From: Streptosporangium album
Lineage (GTDB): Bacteria; Actinomycetota; Actinomycetes; Streptosporangiales; Streptosporangiaceae
Assembly (NCBI RefSeq): GCF_014203795.1
Contig: NZ_JACHJU010000003.1
Location: forward strand, 496,001-560,000
Reading direction: 5' to 3'
DNA: 64,000 nt
The notes under the pieces are model-generated. The model had not been told where the DNA came from and did no database searches. It was given only the letters and a program-made list of their open reading frames with translations. This document shows positions 26,330 through 51,332 of this stretch, piece after piece (position 1 is the stretch's first letter; the number at the start of each line of letters is the position of its first letter). A program made the position numbers and the translations under genes.

Positions 26330-26360
26330 AGAAAAGGCCACCCCGAAGGATGGCCTTTCC
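26330..26360 (-). terminator. Terminator of the rRNA operon
   Basis: A stem of AAAGGCCA with TGGCCTTT around a loop containing TTCGGGG lies about 10 nt after the 5S end, followed on the minus strand by a T-containing stretch. This is typical of actinobacterial rrn terminators. Confidence 0.85.
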
Positions 26361-26369
26361 CAAAAGATT

Positions 26370-26487
26370 GTCCGGCGGCGACCTACTCTCCCACACCGTC
26401 CCCGGTGCAGTACCATCGGCGCTGAAGAGCTTAACTTCCGGGTTCGGAATGTAACCGGGTGTTTCCCCTTCGCCATAACCGCCGTAA
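26370..26487 (-). rRNA. rrf: 5S ribosomal RNA
   Basis: About 118 nt. It begins GTTACGGCGGTTATGGC and contains the conserved CCGAACCCGGAAGTTAAG and TGGGAGAGTAGGTCGCCGCC blocks. It is third in the 16S-23S-5S operon, about 140 nt beyond the 23S end and just before a strong terminator. Ends are set by similarity and may be off by one or two bases. Confidence 0.96.
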
Positions 26488-26627
26488 CACTATGAAACTA
26501 TCAAACACACAACGGTGCCTGCTGTTTCAGAATTGCATAGTGGACGCGGGCAACAACCCTGGCTTCGCGCTGCTCCGGACCCGGCGAAGGGACAGAGCGC
26601 TGCAGAAACCAAGCTTATGCTTTGTGG

Positions 26628-31653
<5,026 letters not shown>

Positions 31654-31777
31654 ATGTTTGAGAAGTTTCTCCCGGCTGAAAGCACCCGCATCAACATGCG
31701 GATGTATCAACCAAAGGAATCCGTCCTCCCACCACAGGCGGGTCGGACGGGGTTGTGCTTCATGCACTGGCTTTTAA

Positions 31778-31800
31778 CACACTGTTGAGTTCTCAAGAAA
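31778..31800 (-). promoter_or_regulatory. rRNA leader antitermination/processing element
   Basis: The minus strand reads TTTCTTGAGAACTCAACAGT, the sequence block conserved in actinomycete rRNA leaders about 130 nt before 16S and associated with boxA-type antitermination and RNase III processing. Confidence 0.65.
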
Positions 31801-31865
31801 CGGACGCGTTCTCCGTCACCGTTACCTTGCGGTCTCGGCTCCGGGGCGTTCCGTTCGTTATTTCA

Positions 31866-31895
31866 ATCTTAGCCCGTCCGTTGCGCTTGTGTCAA
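31866..31895 (-). promoter_or_regulatory. rRNA promoter, proximal
   Basis: TTGACA (31890-31895) and TAAGAT (31866-31871) with an 18-nt spacer: the strongest match to a housekeeping sigma promoter in the leader, about 210 nt before 16S. Confidence 0.85.
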
Positions 31896-31977
31896 ACAGC
31901 TTGTTTTGAGCTACTTGTCACAAGACGGTCAAGTCTTGCTAAGATTTTCCATACCCCCCCTCGGGGGCAACCCTCTA

Positions 31978-32006
31978 AACTTACCTAAACATTTCGGCAG
32001 CGTCAA
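31978..32006 (-). promoter_or_regulatory. rRNA promoter, middle
   Basis: TTGACG (32001-32006) and TAAGTT (31978-31983) with a 17-nt spacer, in the same orientation as the operon. Confidence 0.75.
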
Positions 32007-32122
32007 ATCGACCAGAATTTGGTGATCTTCACGGGAGCCGGAAGCTGAGATCCGTTCAGTGGGGTTCGGCCCCGGGACTCGTCCGCCGATCCGGCGTCCG
32101 TCTCGCTCCTGAGGCATTGAGA

Positions 32123-32151
32123 ATGCTAGGCGGCCTTCAGGACCTCGTCAA
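32123..32151 (-). promoter_or_regulatory. rRNA promoter, distal
   Basis: TTGACG (32146-32151) and TAGCAT (32123-32128) with a 17-nt spacer, just downstream of the tyrS terminator. With the two others it makes a tandem promoter array over about 290 nt. A fourth TTGACC at 31927-31932 lacks a good -10. Confidence 0.7.
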
Positions 32152-32235
32152 ATCAGCCGTATCCGAAGGGATCGCAGGTCAGCGACGAGCTTGCAGGGAG
32201 CCTGATCTCTTCGCTACCCGAACGTTATCGAACCA

Positions 32236-32274
32236 ACAACGGACGCCCCGGCCAGAGGCCGGGGCGTCCGTTGT
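32236..32274 (-). terminator. Terminator after tyrS
   Basis: A perfect 18-bp stem (ACAACGGACGCCCCGGCC with its complement) with a 3-nt loop begins about 40 nt after the tyrS stop codon. It insulates tyrS from the rRNA promoters that follow. Confidence 0.85.
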
Positions 32275-32312
32275 ACAGACCGGGATCAACCGCACACCAT
32301 GTGCGTGAAAGA

Positions 32313-33581
32313 TCAAGAAGCGATGACCTCGACACCGCCGATGGAGCGCTTGCCGCGGCGCAGCACCAGGAAACGGCCGTGCAACAGGTCGTCGGCCGAG
32401 GGCACATAGGCCTCATCCGTGATCTTCACGTTGTTGAGGTACGCACCGCCCTCCTTGACCGCGCGGCGGGCGGCGGACTTCGACTCCACCAGTCCACTCT
32501 CGGCAAGCAGTTCGACGAACGAGGCCCCCAGTGCGGGGACCTCGGCACGCGGCACCTCGGCAAGTGCCTCCCCCAGCGTCCGGGCGGGCAGGTCGTCCAG
32601 CGAGCCCTGACCGAACAGGGCCGCCGAGGCCGCGACCACTGCGGCGCACTCCTCGGTGCCGTGCAGCAGTGTGGTGAACTCCGTCGCGAGCGCGCGCTGG
32701 GCCTCCCGCGCGGCGGGCCGCTCGGCGGCCGCCTTCTCCAGCTCCTCGATCTCCTCACGGGACTTGAAGCTGTAGATCTTGAGGAACTTCACGACGTCAC
32801 GGTCGTCCGCGTTGAGCCAGAACTGGTAGAACGCGTACGGCGAGGTCATCTCCGGGTTGAGCCATACCGCACCGCCGGCCGTCTTGCCGAATTTCGTCCC
32901 GTCGGTCTTGGTGATCAACGGCACGGTCAGCGCGTGCACGTGCTTACCGGTCACCCTGCGGATCAGATCGGTTCCGGCGGTGATGTTGCCCCACTGGTCG
33001 CTGCCGCCGATCTGCAATGTGCAGTCGTGCCGCCTGTTCAGCTCCAGGTAATCGTTGGCCTGCAGGATCTGGTAGCTGAACTCGGTGTAGCTGAGCCCGT
33101 CGCCGCCGAGGCGGGCTGAGACCGACTCCCGGGCGAGCATGCGATTGATCGGGAAGTGCTTGCCGACGTCACGCAGGAAGTCGATCGCGGACATGCCCTC
33201 GGTCCAGTCGAGGTTGCTGACCAGGATCCCCCCGGTCTCTTCGGAGAAGTCGAGGAACTTCTCCAGCTGGACGCGGATCCGCGCGACCCATTCGGCGACG
33301 ACCTCGGAGGAGTTGAGCGAGCGCTCGGTGCTCCGGCCGCTGGGATCACCGATCAGGCCGGTCGCACCGCCCACCAGGCCGACGACCCGGTGACCTGCCC
33401 GCTGCAGACGGGTGAGGGTCAGCAGGGGGACCAGGTTGCCGACGTGAAGCGAGGGCGCGGTCGGGTCGAACCCGCAATAGACCGTGATCGGACCCTCGGC
33501 CATCGCCGCACGCAGGGCGTCGATGTCGGTGGACTGCGCGATCAGGCCGCGCCAGGCGAGGTCATCCAGAATGTCGGTCAC
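32313..33581 (-). CDS. tyrS: Tyrosyl-tRNA synthetase
   Basis: 422 aa, class I. It charges tRNA-Tyr. The HIGH-type motif is [10 protein letters not shown] near residue 45 and the KMSKS-type loop is KFGKT near residue 231, matching the bacterial TyrRS with KFGKT. The tyrosine pocket segment [12 protein letters not shown] and a C-terminal S4 RNA-binding domain ([19 protein letters not shown]) are present. Start GTG with AAGGATC upstream. As in M. tuberculosis (Rv1689), mpg lies beside it. No T-box leader was seen. Confidence 0.97.
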   Translation of the reverse strand: MTDILDDLAWRGLIAQSTDIDALRAAMAEGPITVYCGFDPTAPSLHVGNLVPLLTLTRLQRAGHRVVGLVGGATGLIGDPSGRSTERSLNSSEVVAEWVARIRVQLEKFLDFSEETGGILVSNLDWTEGMSAIDFLRDVGKHFPINRMLARESVSARLGGDGLSYTEFSYQILQANDYLELNRRHDCTLQIGGSDQWGNITAGTDLIRRVTGKHVHALTVPLITKTDGTKFGKTAGGAVWLNPEMTSPYAFYQFWLNADDRDVVKFLKIYSFKSREEIEELEKAAAERPAAREAQRALATEFTTLLHGTEECAAVVAASAALFGQGSLDDLPARTLGEALAEVPRAEVPALGASFVELLAESGLVESKSAARRAVKEGGAYLNNVKITDEAYVPSADDLLHGRFLVLRRGKRSIGGVEVIAS

Positions 33582-33712
33582 GATCCTTGCTTTCCAATGC
33601 TCGAAGGGACAATTGTCGCTCCCGTACAGCCTGCCCGATCACAGCACCACCGCGCCACTCATAACCCTTTTCACGCCCGGACGACCAGCGCGAACGGGCG
33701 GGCAGCAGGAAT

Positions 33713-34362
33713 TCATCGGCGGCGCGGGACGTGTGGCCGGTACGGCGAGACGGTGGGGTCGGCGGCGATCCAGAAACGCCAGGGGGTCTCCTGCCCCGAC
33801 GAGACTCCGGTGCGCGGCCCCGACATGATCGCCCCAGGCTTGGGAGGATCGCCTTCCAGCACGCCGACCGGACCGGGAGGGCAGACGTCGAGCCCGTCGT
33901 GTTCCCGGGTGAAGCCGAGTGCCACGGCCAGGCGTGCGGGCCCGCGTGCGAGGTCGCGTGCGGTGACGGTGCGGCCGGCACCCGCCGTCCGGCGGGCCAG
34001 GGCGACCTCGGCTCCGGCGACCACCTCGCCGGCTCGCAACAGCACGCCCGATCCCACCCCTTCGGGGAGACAGACGAGGTTGGCGCAGAAGTGCATGCCG
34101 TACGTGAAGTAGACGTACAGATGCCCCGGCGGCCCGAACATCACCGCGTTACGCGGGGTGCGGCCCCGGTATGTGTGGGAGGCGGGGTCCTCTCCGGGCA
34201 TGCCGTACGCCTCGACTTCGGTGAGGCGGACCGACACCGGACCGTGGGAGATCACCCGTCCCAGGAGGTCGGGAGCGACCTCGGGGCCGGGCCGGTCGAA
34301 GAACTCCCGTGTCAGAGGCGCGGACCCGGCGGGCAGGTGCCCGCCGAGTCCGTCTGCCCACA

Positions 34363-34363
<1 letters not shown>
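33713..34363 (-). CDS. mpg: 3-methyladenine DNA glycosylase (AAG/Mpg family)
   Basis: 216 aa. It removes alkylated purines from DNA to start base excision repair. The family core is present: [25 protein letters not shown] with the catalytic Glu, then [17 protein letters not shown] and VLLRAGEV. The ATG overlaps the argH stop (TGATG), so it is the last gene of the arginine transcription unit. The arg-argH-mpg-tyrS order follows mycobacteria. A 130-nt gap separates it from tyrS and holds no gene. Confidence 0.94.
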
Positions 34364-37022
<2,659 letters not shown>

Positions 37023-37090
37023 GATCAGTTTCTCCAAAGTCTTTTTTCATCACAGGTGTGGAAGGAGCTGGTATGGCCCGCCGGAGCGGG

Positions 37091-39798
<2,708 letters not shown>

Positions 39799-39799
<1 letters not shown>

Positions 39800-40775
39800 C
39801 ACTTGTCGCTCCCGTTCAGCTGGATGGTGGCGGTCAGCCGCCGGTTGACCAGGTACGGTACGGCCGGCACGCTCGCGGCGTCCGGCAGCACCATGGTTCC
39901 GATGCCCTCGTCGGTGAAGATCTCCAGCAGCACCGAGTGGGGCACCCTGCCGTCGAGCACGTGCGCCTGGGGCACGCCGCCCTGGACGGCGGTCAGGCAG
40001 GCCTCCATCTTGGGCACCATGCCGCTGGACAGGCCGGGCAGGAGTGCGTCGAGCTCCGTGGCGGACAGCTGCCTGATGACCTGGGCGCCGTCGTCTCCGG
40101 CACCGGGGCGCCAGTCACGGTAGAGACCCTCGACATCGGTGAGGACGATCAGCTTGGACGCCTGGAGCGCCACGGCCAGGGCGGCGGCGGCGGTGTCGGC
40201 GTTGACGTTGTAGACGGTGCCGTCGTCACTGCGCGCGATCGAGGAGATCACCGGGATCCGCCCGTCGTCCAGGAGCGCCTGCACTGCCCCGGCCTCGACG
40301 TTGACGATGTCGCCGACCTGGCCGATGTCGACCTGGGCGCCGTCGACGACGGCGTGCTTGCGGACCGCGGTGAACAGGTGGGCGTCCTCGCCCGACATGC
40401 CGATCGCGAACGGCCCGTGCCGGTTGATCAGGCCGACCACGTCCCGGTTGACCTGGCCGACCAGGACCATCCTGACGACCTGCATGGCCTCGGGGGTGGT
40501 GACGCGGAGTCCGGCGGTGAAGGTGGACTCGATGCCGAGTCTGTCGAGCTGGGCGTTGATCTGCGGGCCGCCTCCGTGCACGATCACCGGTTTGAGCCCG
40601 GCGTAGCGCAGGAAGACGACGTCGGCGGCGAACTTCTCCCGCAGATGCTCCTCGGTCATCGCGTTGCCGCCGTATTTGATGACGACGGTCGCGCCGTTGA
40701 ACCGGGCGAGCCAGGGCAGCGCCTCGATCAGCGTGTGCGCCTTGGCCAGCGCCTCGTCGGTCTCCGTGTCGGGCC

Positions 40776-40779
<4 letters not shown>
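39799..40779 (-). CDS. argB: Acetylglutamate kinase
   Basis: 326 aa, a little longer than the usual 290-300 at both ends. It phosphorylates N-acetylglutamate, normally the arginine feedback point. Amino-acid kinase motifs are clear: [33 protein letters not shown] and the LTDVEGLY loop. The ATG overlaps the argJ stop (ATGA), so both are translated in sequence. The larger upstream open frame is the argJ region read in another frame. Confidence 0.96.
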
Positions 40780-43030
<2,251 letters not shown>

Positions 43031-43150
43031 GTATGTTTCGGAGACGTTCCACACACCCCTCGGCGAGCGAACGGAACAAAAGTCCATAAATAGCACTATT
43101 TCTCCATGAATGATCATGCAGGGAGAGATGTCGCTGATGTTTCGGCACTG

Positions 43151-43177
43151 TTGCCCGTACCTACCGGTCGGTATCGT
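43151..43177 (+). promoter_or_regulatory. Possible promoter and TetR-type operator of the acyl-CoA synthetase gene
   Basis: TTGCCC and TATCGT with a short 15-nt spacer enclose a 12-bp palindrome TACCG-GT-CGGTA (43162-43173). Operators of this look are common for TetR/FadR-type regulators of fatty-acid genes, but the promoter match is weak. Confidence 0.3.
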
Positions 43178-43215
43178 GGCGTTTCCGGTTCCTTCGCCCC
43201 CGGGAGTACGAACGC

Positions 43216-44877
43216 ATGACCGTCACCCACGACCAGGTCCAGGCCCAGTTGACCGCTCCGGGACAGCTTTTCGAGTTGGAGGAGGTCGCCGGTCACGGCG
43301 GCACCGTCAGGACCTGGAAGCACGCGCCCGTCCACTTCCGCGCGCTGCTGGAGATGAGCAGGTTCCACGGCGACAAGGTCTTCCTCACCTACGAAGACCA
43401 GCACATCAGCTACGAGGAGCACTTCCGCAGGGCCGCCACGCTGGCACGGCGTCTGGTGGAGGAGTACGGGGTGGTCAAGGGCGACCGGGTGGCCATCGCC
43501 ATGCGCAACTATCCCGAGTGGGTGATCGCCTTCTCCGCCACACTTGCGGCAGGGGCGATAGCCGTGCCGCTCAACGCCTGGTGGACCGCGCAGGAACTGG
43601 AGTTCGGGCTGTCGGATTCCGGAGCCAAGGTGCTGATCGCCGACGGCGAGCGCGCCGCCAGGCCCACCGGCCTGGCGCGGTCGCTGATCGTGACCCGCGG
43701 CGAGGTGCCCGAGGGTGCGCGCTCGTTCGACGACGTGCTGGGCCGGATCGAGGCCGACGTGACGCTGCCACCGGTGGAACTCCTGCCCGAGGACCCCGCC
43801 ACGATCTTCTACACCTCGGGCACGACCGGCCGCCCCAAGGGAGCGCTCGGCAGCCATCGCAACCTCGGCCAGTCCCCCATGACCGTGGCCTACGGGCTGC
43901 TGCGCAGCGTGGTCCGGGCGGGCAAGGACCCGGCGGAGTCGGCCGGACAGCGCCGCGTCACCCTGCTGACCGTGCCGCTCTTCCACGTCACCGGCTGCTT
44001 CGCGGTCATGACCACCACCATGTTCACCGGCGGCGGCCTGGTGCTGATGTACAAATGGGACGCGGGCCGCGCACTGGAGCTGATCGAGCGTGAGAAGGTC
44101 ACCACGTTCAGCGGCGTGCCCACGAACGTGTGGCAGTTGCTGTCCCATCCCGATCTGGGAAAGTTCGACATCTCCAGCCTCAACTCCCTCGGGTACGGCG
44201 GTGCCCCGGCCCCGCCGAAGCTGCTGGAACGCATCACCGAGCAGCTGCCCACCCGTGCCCCCTCCAACGGGTACGGCATGACCGAGACCACCGCGCTCGC
44301 CATCAACAACGCCGGCGCGGACTACCTGGCCAAGCCCGACAGCATCGGCCTGCCGATGCCCGTGGTCGAGGTCAAGATCGCCGACCCGCTCGGCGGCGAG
44401 CTGCCTGTCGGCGAGGTCGGCGAGCTCTGCCTGCGCGGCCCGAACGTCATCCTCGGCTACTGGAACCGCCCCGAGGCCACCGCCGAGACCTTCGTCGGCG
44501 GCTGGCTGCACACCGGCGACCTGGCACGGGTGGACGATGAGGGGTTCGTGTTCATCGTCGACCGGGCCAAGGACATGGTCATCCGCGGCGGCGAGAACGT
44601 CTACTGCGCCGAGGTCGAGGCCGCGCTGTTCGAACATCCCGCGGTGGAGGACGTCGCGGTGATCGGCATCCCGCACGACGAGCTGGGCGAGGAGGTCGGC
44701 GCGGTGGTGCGGCTGACCTCCCCGGCAAGCACCGAGGAACTGCGGGCCTTCCTGCGCGAGCGGATCGCGGCCTTCAAGGTCCCGGTCCGGTTCTGGGTCC
44801 GCGAGACCGAACTCCCCCGCAACCCCGGTGGCAAGATCCTCAAGACCCATCTCCGCAAGGAGGTCCTGAGCTCCTGA
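43216..44877 (+). CDS. Acyl-CoA synthetase (class I adenylate-forming)
   Basis: 553 aa. It activates a carboxylic acid as acyl-AMP and transfers it to CoA. Adenylate-forming motifs run in order: FYTSGTTGRPKGALG (P-loop), NGYGMTETTALA, GWLHTGDLARVDDEGF, VIRGGENVYCAEVE and the C-terminal catalytic lysine in NPGGKILK. The overall look is FadD-like, for medium or long acids, yet the substrate cannot be read from sequence. Start ATG with GGGAG upstream. It and the MFS gene are the only plus-strand genes between the arg and phe blocks, suggesting a later insertion. Confidence 0.92.
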   Translation: MTVTHDQVQAQLTAPGQLFELEEVAGHGGTVRTWKHAPVHFRALLEMSRFHGDKVFLTYEDQHISYEEHFRRAATLARRLVEEYGVVKGDRVAIAMRNYPEWVIAFSATLAAGAIAVPLNAWWTAQELEFGLSDSGAKVLIADGERAARPTGLARSLIVTRGEVPEGARSFDDVLGRIEADVTLPPVELLPEDPATIFYTSGTTGRPKGALGSHRNLGQSPMTVAYGLLRSVVRAGKDPAESAGQRRVTLLTVPLFHVTGCFAVMTTTMFTGGGLVLMYKWDAGRALELIEREKVTTFSGVPTNVWQLLSHPDLGKFDISSLNSLGYGGAPAPPKLLERITEQLPTRAPSNGYGMTETTALAINNAGADYLAKPDSIGLPMPVVEVKIADPLGGELPVGEVGELCLRGPNVILGYWNRPEATAETFVGGWLHTGDLARVDDEGFVFIVDRAKDMVIRGGENVYCAEVEAALFEHPAVEDVAVIGIPHDELGEEVGAVVRLTSPASTEELRAFLRERIAAFKVPVRFWVRETELPRNPGGKILKTHLRKEVLSS

Positions 44878-44884
44878 CACCGCC

Positions 44885-44933
44885 CGGCGGTGACCCGCGC
44901 GAAAACGATTTGCTCGGACGCGGGTCACCGCCG
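44885..44933 (+). terminator. Long inverted repeat after the acyl-CoA synthetase gene
   Basis: A perfect 15-bp inverted repeat (CGGCGGTGACCCGCG with its complement) and a 19-nt loop begins 8 nt after the stop codon and ends 7 nt before the MFS start codon. It may terminate or attenuate transcription between the two genes; there is no T run. Confidence 0.5.
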
Positions 44934-44940
44934 AAACTCG

Positions 44941-46251
44941 ATGTCCGTGCCCGAAACCTCTGATCGATCGCTCAGAACACTGCTCCGGCGCCTCAGGATG
45001 GACCTGGGCCCCCTGCGTGACTCCCGTGACTTCCGGCTGCTCTTCGGCTCGGGAGTGATCACGATGTTCGGCACCTTTCTCACCCTGGTCGCGGTGCCCC
45101 TGCAGATGAAGGAGCTCACCGACTCCTACATGGCGGTCGGCCTGGTCAGCGTGGCCGAGTTCGTGCCGATGGTGGTGTGCGGCCTGTGGGGCGGGGCGAT
45201 CGCGGACGCGCTGGACCGACGGAAGATCATCATCTCCACCGAGGCCGGACTCTGCGTCACGGTGCTGGCGCTGATGGTCAACGCGACGCTGCCCACCCCG
45301 CAGATCTGGGTGCTGTATGTGGTGGGCGCACTCTCGGCGGGTCTCGGCAGTCTGCAACGGCCCAGCCTGGAGTCGCTGATGCCCCGCGTGGTCAGGCACG
45401 ACCAGCTCACCGCGGCCGCCGCGCTGACCAGTTTCCGCTGGAACCTCGGCGCCATCGTCGCCCCCGGCCTCAGCGGCCTGATCGTCATCTGGTCCGGTTT
45501 CGCCACCGCCTACGGCATCAACGTGGCGACCTTCCTGATCTCCCTGATCCTGCTCTGGCTGGTGAAGGCTCCCCCGCAGGCCGAGGACGCTCCCCCGGCG
45601 TCGATCAGGGCGCTGGTAGAGGGCGTCCGCTATGCCGTGAGCCGCCCGGACCTGATGGGCACCTACCTGGTGGACATCACCGCGATGGTCTTCGCCTTCT
45701 CCACCGCGCTGTACCCGTTCCTCGCGGACGAGCTCGGCGTCCCCGCGGCACAGGGCCTCTTCTTCTCCGCCTCGGCTGTCGGCTCGCTGGTCGCCTCCGT
45801 CACCTCCGGCTGGACCAACCACGTCCACCGGCACGGGCTGGGCGTCATCGCCGCGGCGGTCGTGTGGGGTGCCGCGGTGGCGCTGGCGGCCGTCATGCCG
45901 ACCGTCTGGGGCATCTTCGCCTGCCTGGCCCTGGCCGGCGCGGCCGACATGATCAGTGGCGTCTTCCGGTCCACCATCTGGAACCAGACCATCCCGGACG
46001 AGTTCCGTGGCCGTCTGGCGGGCATCGAGCTGCTCTCCTACACCAGCGGCCCGATGCTCGGAAACGCCAGGGCGAGCCTGATGGGCCAGCTCGGCGGGAC
46101 CCGCTTCTCCCTGGGCGCGGGAGGTCTGCTGTGCGTCGGCGCGGTCATGGCGATGGCCGGGCTACTGCCCAGGTTCCGGAACTACGACGCCCGCACCGAC
46201 GAACACGCGATCAGGGAGCGCGCCCGCCGCGAGGCCCTCGCCGAGAACTGA
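44941..46251 (+). CDS. MFS transporter, EntS/DHA3-like
   Basis: 436 aa, about 12 membrane segments. After a charged N-terminus comes FRLLFGSGVITMFGTFLTLV and the MFS loop motif GAIADALDRRKIIIS. Later IWNQTIPDEFRGRLAGIELL is characteristic of the enterobactin-exporter-like (EntS/DHA3) group. The start at MSVPETSDRS was chosen because the upstream 17 codons lie in the inverted repeat. The substrate is unknown; siderophore or drug export is a family tendency only. A bidirectional terminator separates it from convergent pheT. Confidence 0.88.
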   Translation: MSVPETSDRSLRTLLRRLRMDLGPLRDSRDFRLLFGSGVITMFGTFLTLVAVPLQMKELTDSYMAVGLVSVAEFVPMVVCGLWGGAIADALDRRKIIISTEAGLCVTVLALMVNATLPTPQIWVLYVVGALSAGLGSLQRPSLESLMPRVVRHDQLTAAAALTSFRWNLGAIVAPGLSGLIVIWSGFATAYGINVATFLISLILLWLVKAPPQAEDAPPASIRALVEGVRYAVSRPDLMGTYLVDITAMVFAFSTALYPFLADELGVPAAQGLFFSASAVGSLVASVTSGWTNHVHRHGLGVIAAAVVWGAAVALAAVMPTVWGIFACLALAGAADMISGVFRSTIWNQTIPDEFRGRLAGIELLSYTSGPMLGNARASLMGQLGGTRFSLGAGGLLCVGAVMAMAGLLPRFRNYDARTDEHAIRERARREALAEN

Positions 46252-46511
46252 CGCCGCGGCAGCGGGCGACTCCCCTCATCGACCGGCGCCTGCATGATCA
46301 CCGGGGTCCGCCATGACGGGCTCACGCTGCCGGCACTTTCCGGCGTCGACATCGATCTGACGGAGATCGACGGACTCCGAGGCCGGAGAAGCCGGTTCAC
46401 CAGCGCTCGCGCCAGCCGTCATGCTCGGCGAACACCAGTAGGTGCCTCATCGTCCCTCCCGAGCTGAAAGGCCCCGGCGGCATGCGGCCGTCGGGGCCTT
46501 CCCTATGTGGA
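46252..46511. other. Intergenic region between the MFS gene and pheT
   Basis: 260 nt with no convincing gene. An open reading frame of about 57 codons beginning at 46293 has no ribosome site or recognisable product. The right end holds the bidirectional terminator. Confidence 0.5.
46467..46500. terminator. Bidirectional terminator, MFS gene / pheT
   Basis: AAAGGCCCCGGCGGC and GGCCGTCGGGGCCTT form a long, nearly perfect stem around CATGC. A runs and T runs flank both sides, so it can act on both convergent transcripts. Confidence 0.85.
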
Positions 46512-49027
46512 TCAGGCGCCGCGGAGCTGTGCCCCGGCGCGCTCGCCGGCGAGTGCCACGGCGGCGTCGCGCGCCGCGGTGATCTCCTCGGCGGTCAGCG
46601 TCCGGTCCGGCGCGCGGAACCGCAGGGTGTAGGCCAGGGACTTGCCGCCCTCGCCGACCTGGGCACCGGTGTAGACATCGAACAGCCGGACCGACTCCAG
46701 CAGGTCACCGGCTCCCTCGCGCAGCGCGCTCTCCACCTCGGCCACCGGGATGGCGGCGTCGACGATGAGCGCGACGTCCTGCGTGGCGACCGGATAGGCG
46801 GAGATCGCGGGAGCCTGCACGGGGCCGGTCATCAGCGGCTCCAGCCTCGTCAGCTCCACCTCCATCGCGCTGGTGCGCGGCGGCAGGCCGTACGCCTCGA
46901 TGACGCGCGGGTGCAGCTCACCGGCGTGACCGATGAGCACATCCCCGGCGTACAGCGCGGCGCAGCGGCCCGGATGCCAGGGCTCGTGCCGATCGGCGCG
47001 GACGTCGAGGGTGACCCCTGCCTGGCGGGCCACGGTGCGGGCCGCCTCGACGGCGTCCGCCCAACCGGCCGCGCGGCCCCTGCCCCACCAGCCGGACCGC
47101 TCGAACTCCCCGGCGAGCACGGCTCCCACGCGCAGCGGCTGGGCGGGCAGCGCGGCCTCGATCGAGGCGAGCTCCTCCGCGCTCGGCCTGCGGTCCACGC
47201 CGAGCACCGGCGCGGTCGCGGGAGCACCCTCGGAAGGCCGGTAGACCAGGCCCGTCTCGAACAGCGCCACGTCGCCGAACCCCCGGCCCACATTGCGGAC
47301 CAGGGTCTTCAGCAGCCCCGGCAGCAGCGTGGTCCGCATCAGCGGCTCGTCCTCGCTGAGAGGGTTGGCCAACCGTACGGCCCGGCGGCGCGCGTCGCCG
47401 GCGGGCAGCTGGAGGTTGTCGAAGTCGCGCTCCCCGTTGAACGGATAGGCCAGAACCTCGACGTAGCCGGAGGCGGCCAGCGCCCGGCCCACCCGGCGGC
47501 GGAGCCGCTGGCTCTCGTTGAGCCCCGCCCCCGCCGGGGCGGCAGGCAGGACCGAGGGCAGGTTCTCGTAGCCTTCGAGCCGGATGACCTCCTCGGCGAG
47601 GTCGTTGGGGTCGGTCAGGTCGGGCCGCCACGAGGGCGGAGTGACCGTCAGCATGTCATCGCCGGTGACCGCGAGCTTGGCGGCGATCTCGTCAGCGGGG
47701 GCGACCGCGCCCGTGACGACCGTGCAGCCGACCTGCTCCAGGCGGTGGATCACGGTCTGACGGTCGTAGCCGGTCCCGGCGACCCTGGCGGGGTGGCCGC
47801 TCGGAATGGAGATGCGGACCGGCTCGACCTCGGCTTCGGCGTGGGTCACGCCCGGCTGGATCGTGCCGCCGCCGAGCTCGGCCAGCAGCTGGGCCGCCCG
47901 CCAGGACGCGTAGATCGGGAGCTCGCGGTCCACGCCCCGCTCGAAGCGCTTGGACGCCTCGCTGACCAGGTTGTGGCGGCGGGACATCCGCGCGACGCCG
48001 CTGGTGGAGAAGTGCGCCGCCTCGATCACGATGTCGGTGGAGGCATCGGAGATCTCGGTGTGCAGACCGCCCATGGTGCCGGCCATCGAGATCGCGCCCG
48101 ACCCGTCGGTGATCAGGATGTCTTCCGGGTTGAGCGTGCGGACGACGTGGTCCAGCGTCTCCAGCGTCTCGCCCGGTTCGGCCCGGCGCACGACGATCTC
48201 GCCGGTCAGCTTCGCCGCGTCGAAGGCGTGCAGGGGCTGGCCCAGCTCCAGCATCACGTAGTTGGTGACGTCGACGGCGAGCGAGACCGGGCGCACGCCG
48301 GCACGCGTGAGCCGGGTCCGCATCCACAGCGGGCTGCGCGCCGACAGGTCGAAGCCCTGGATCTCACGCAGCACGAAGCGGTCACAGGCGGCCGGATCGG
48401 CGATGGAGGCGGGGTAGGACGGGCCGGCCCCGACGGGCGGGGAGACGTCGGCCGGATCGAGGAACGCCGAGTCGAAGGCGGTGGCGGCCTCGCGGGCCAC
48501 GCCGCGGATCGACAATGCGTACCCGATGTCCGGGGTGATCTCCAGCTCGATCACGTCATCGCGCAGACCGAGCAGCTCGACCACGTCGGCCCCGATCGGC
48601 GTGCCCTCGGACAACACCATGATGCCCTCGTGCAGATCGCTCAGGCCGAGCTCGCGCTCCGAGCAGATCATGCCCTCGGACATCCGCCCGTAGGTCTTGC
48701 GGGCGCCGACCTCGAACCCTCCGGGCAGCACACCTCCGGGCAGCACGACCGGCACCCGGTCGCCGACGGCGAAGTTGGTGGCGCCGCAGACGATCTCACG
48801 TGGCGCGGCCTCCCCCACTTCGACCTGGCAGTGCCGGATGGGCTTCTTGAAGCCCTGCAGCTCCTCGATGACGAGCACCTCGCCGACGACCACGTTCTTG
48901 ACGTCGTGCCCGTAGGAGGTGATGGCCTCAAGCTTGAGCCCGGCGGCGGTGAGCCTGTCGGCGATCTCGTGGGCGGTGACGGCGGGGAGGTCGACGTACT
49001 CCCGCAGCCATGAAAGCGGGACCTTCA

Positions 49028-49028
<1 letters not shown>
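46512..49028 (-). CDS. pheT: Phenylalanyl-tRNA synthetase beta subunit
   Basis: 838 aa. With PheS it forms the alpha2-beta2 synthetase; the beta chain does editing and tRNA binding. In order: an N-terminal EMAP/tRNA-binding domain ([14 protein letters not shown]), B3/B4 editing domain, B5 domain ([14 protein letters not shown] is near), the catalytic-like core, and the C-terminal ferredoxin-fold anticodon domain ([15 protein letters not shown]). The ATG lies in TGATG with the pheS stop, so expression is coupled. Confidence 0.97.
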
Positions 49029-51281
<2,253 letters not shown>

Positions 51282-51332
51282 GACCCCGCCTCCTCGACGC
51301 TACAACGCCGACAATAGCGGGTTTCCCGGGTT

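Noticed and set aside
43114-45834. A 906-codon open frame on the minus strand
   Set aside because: It lies antisense to the acyl-CoA synthetase and MFS genes, which have full domain motifs. It is a high-GC shadow without recognisable domains.
46293-46466. Open frame of about 57 codons between the MFS gene and pheT
   Set aside because: No ribosome site, no recognisable product and Arg/Ser-rich shadow composition.
46482-49013. An 843-codon open frame on the plus strand
   Set aside because: It is entirely antisense to pheT, whose domains are complete.
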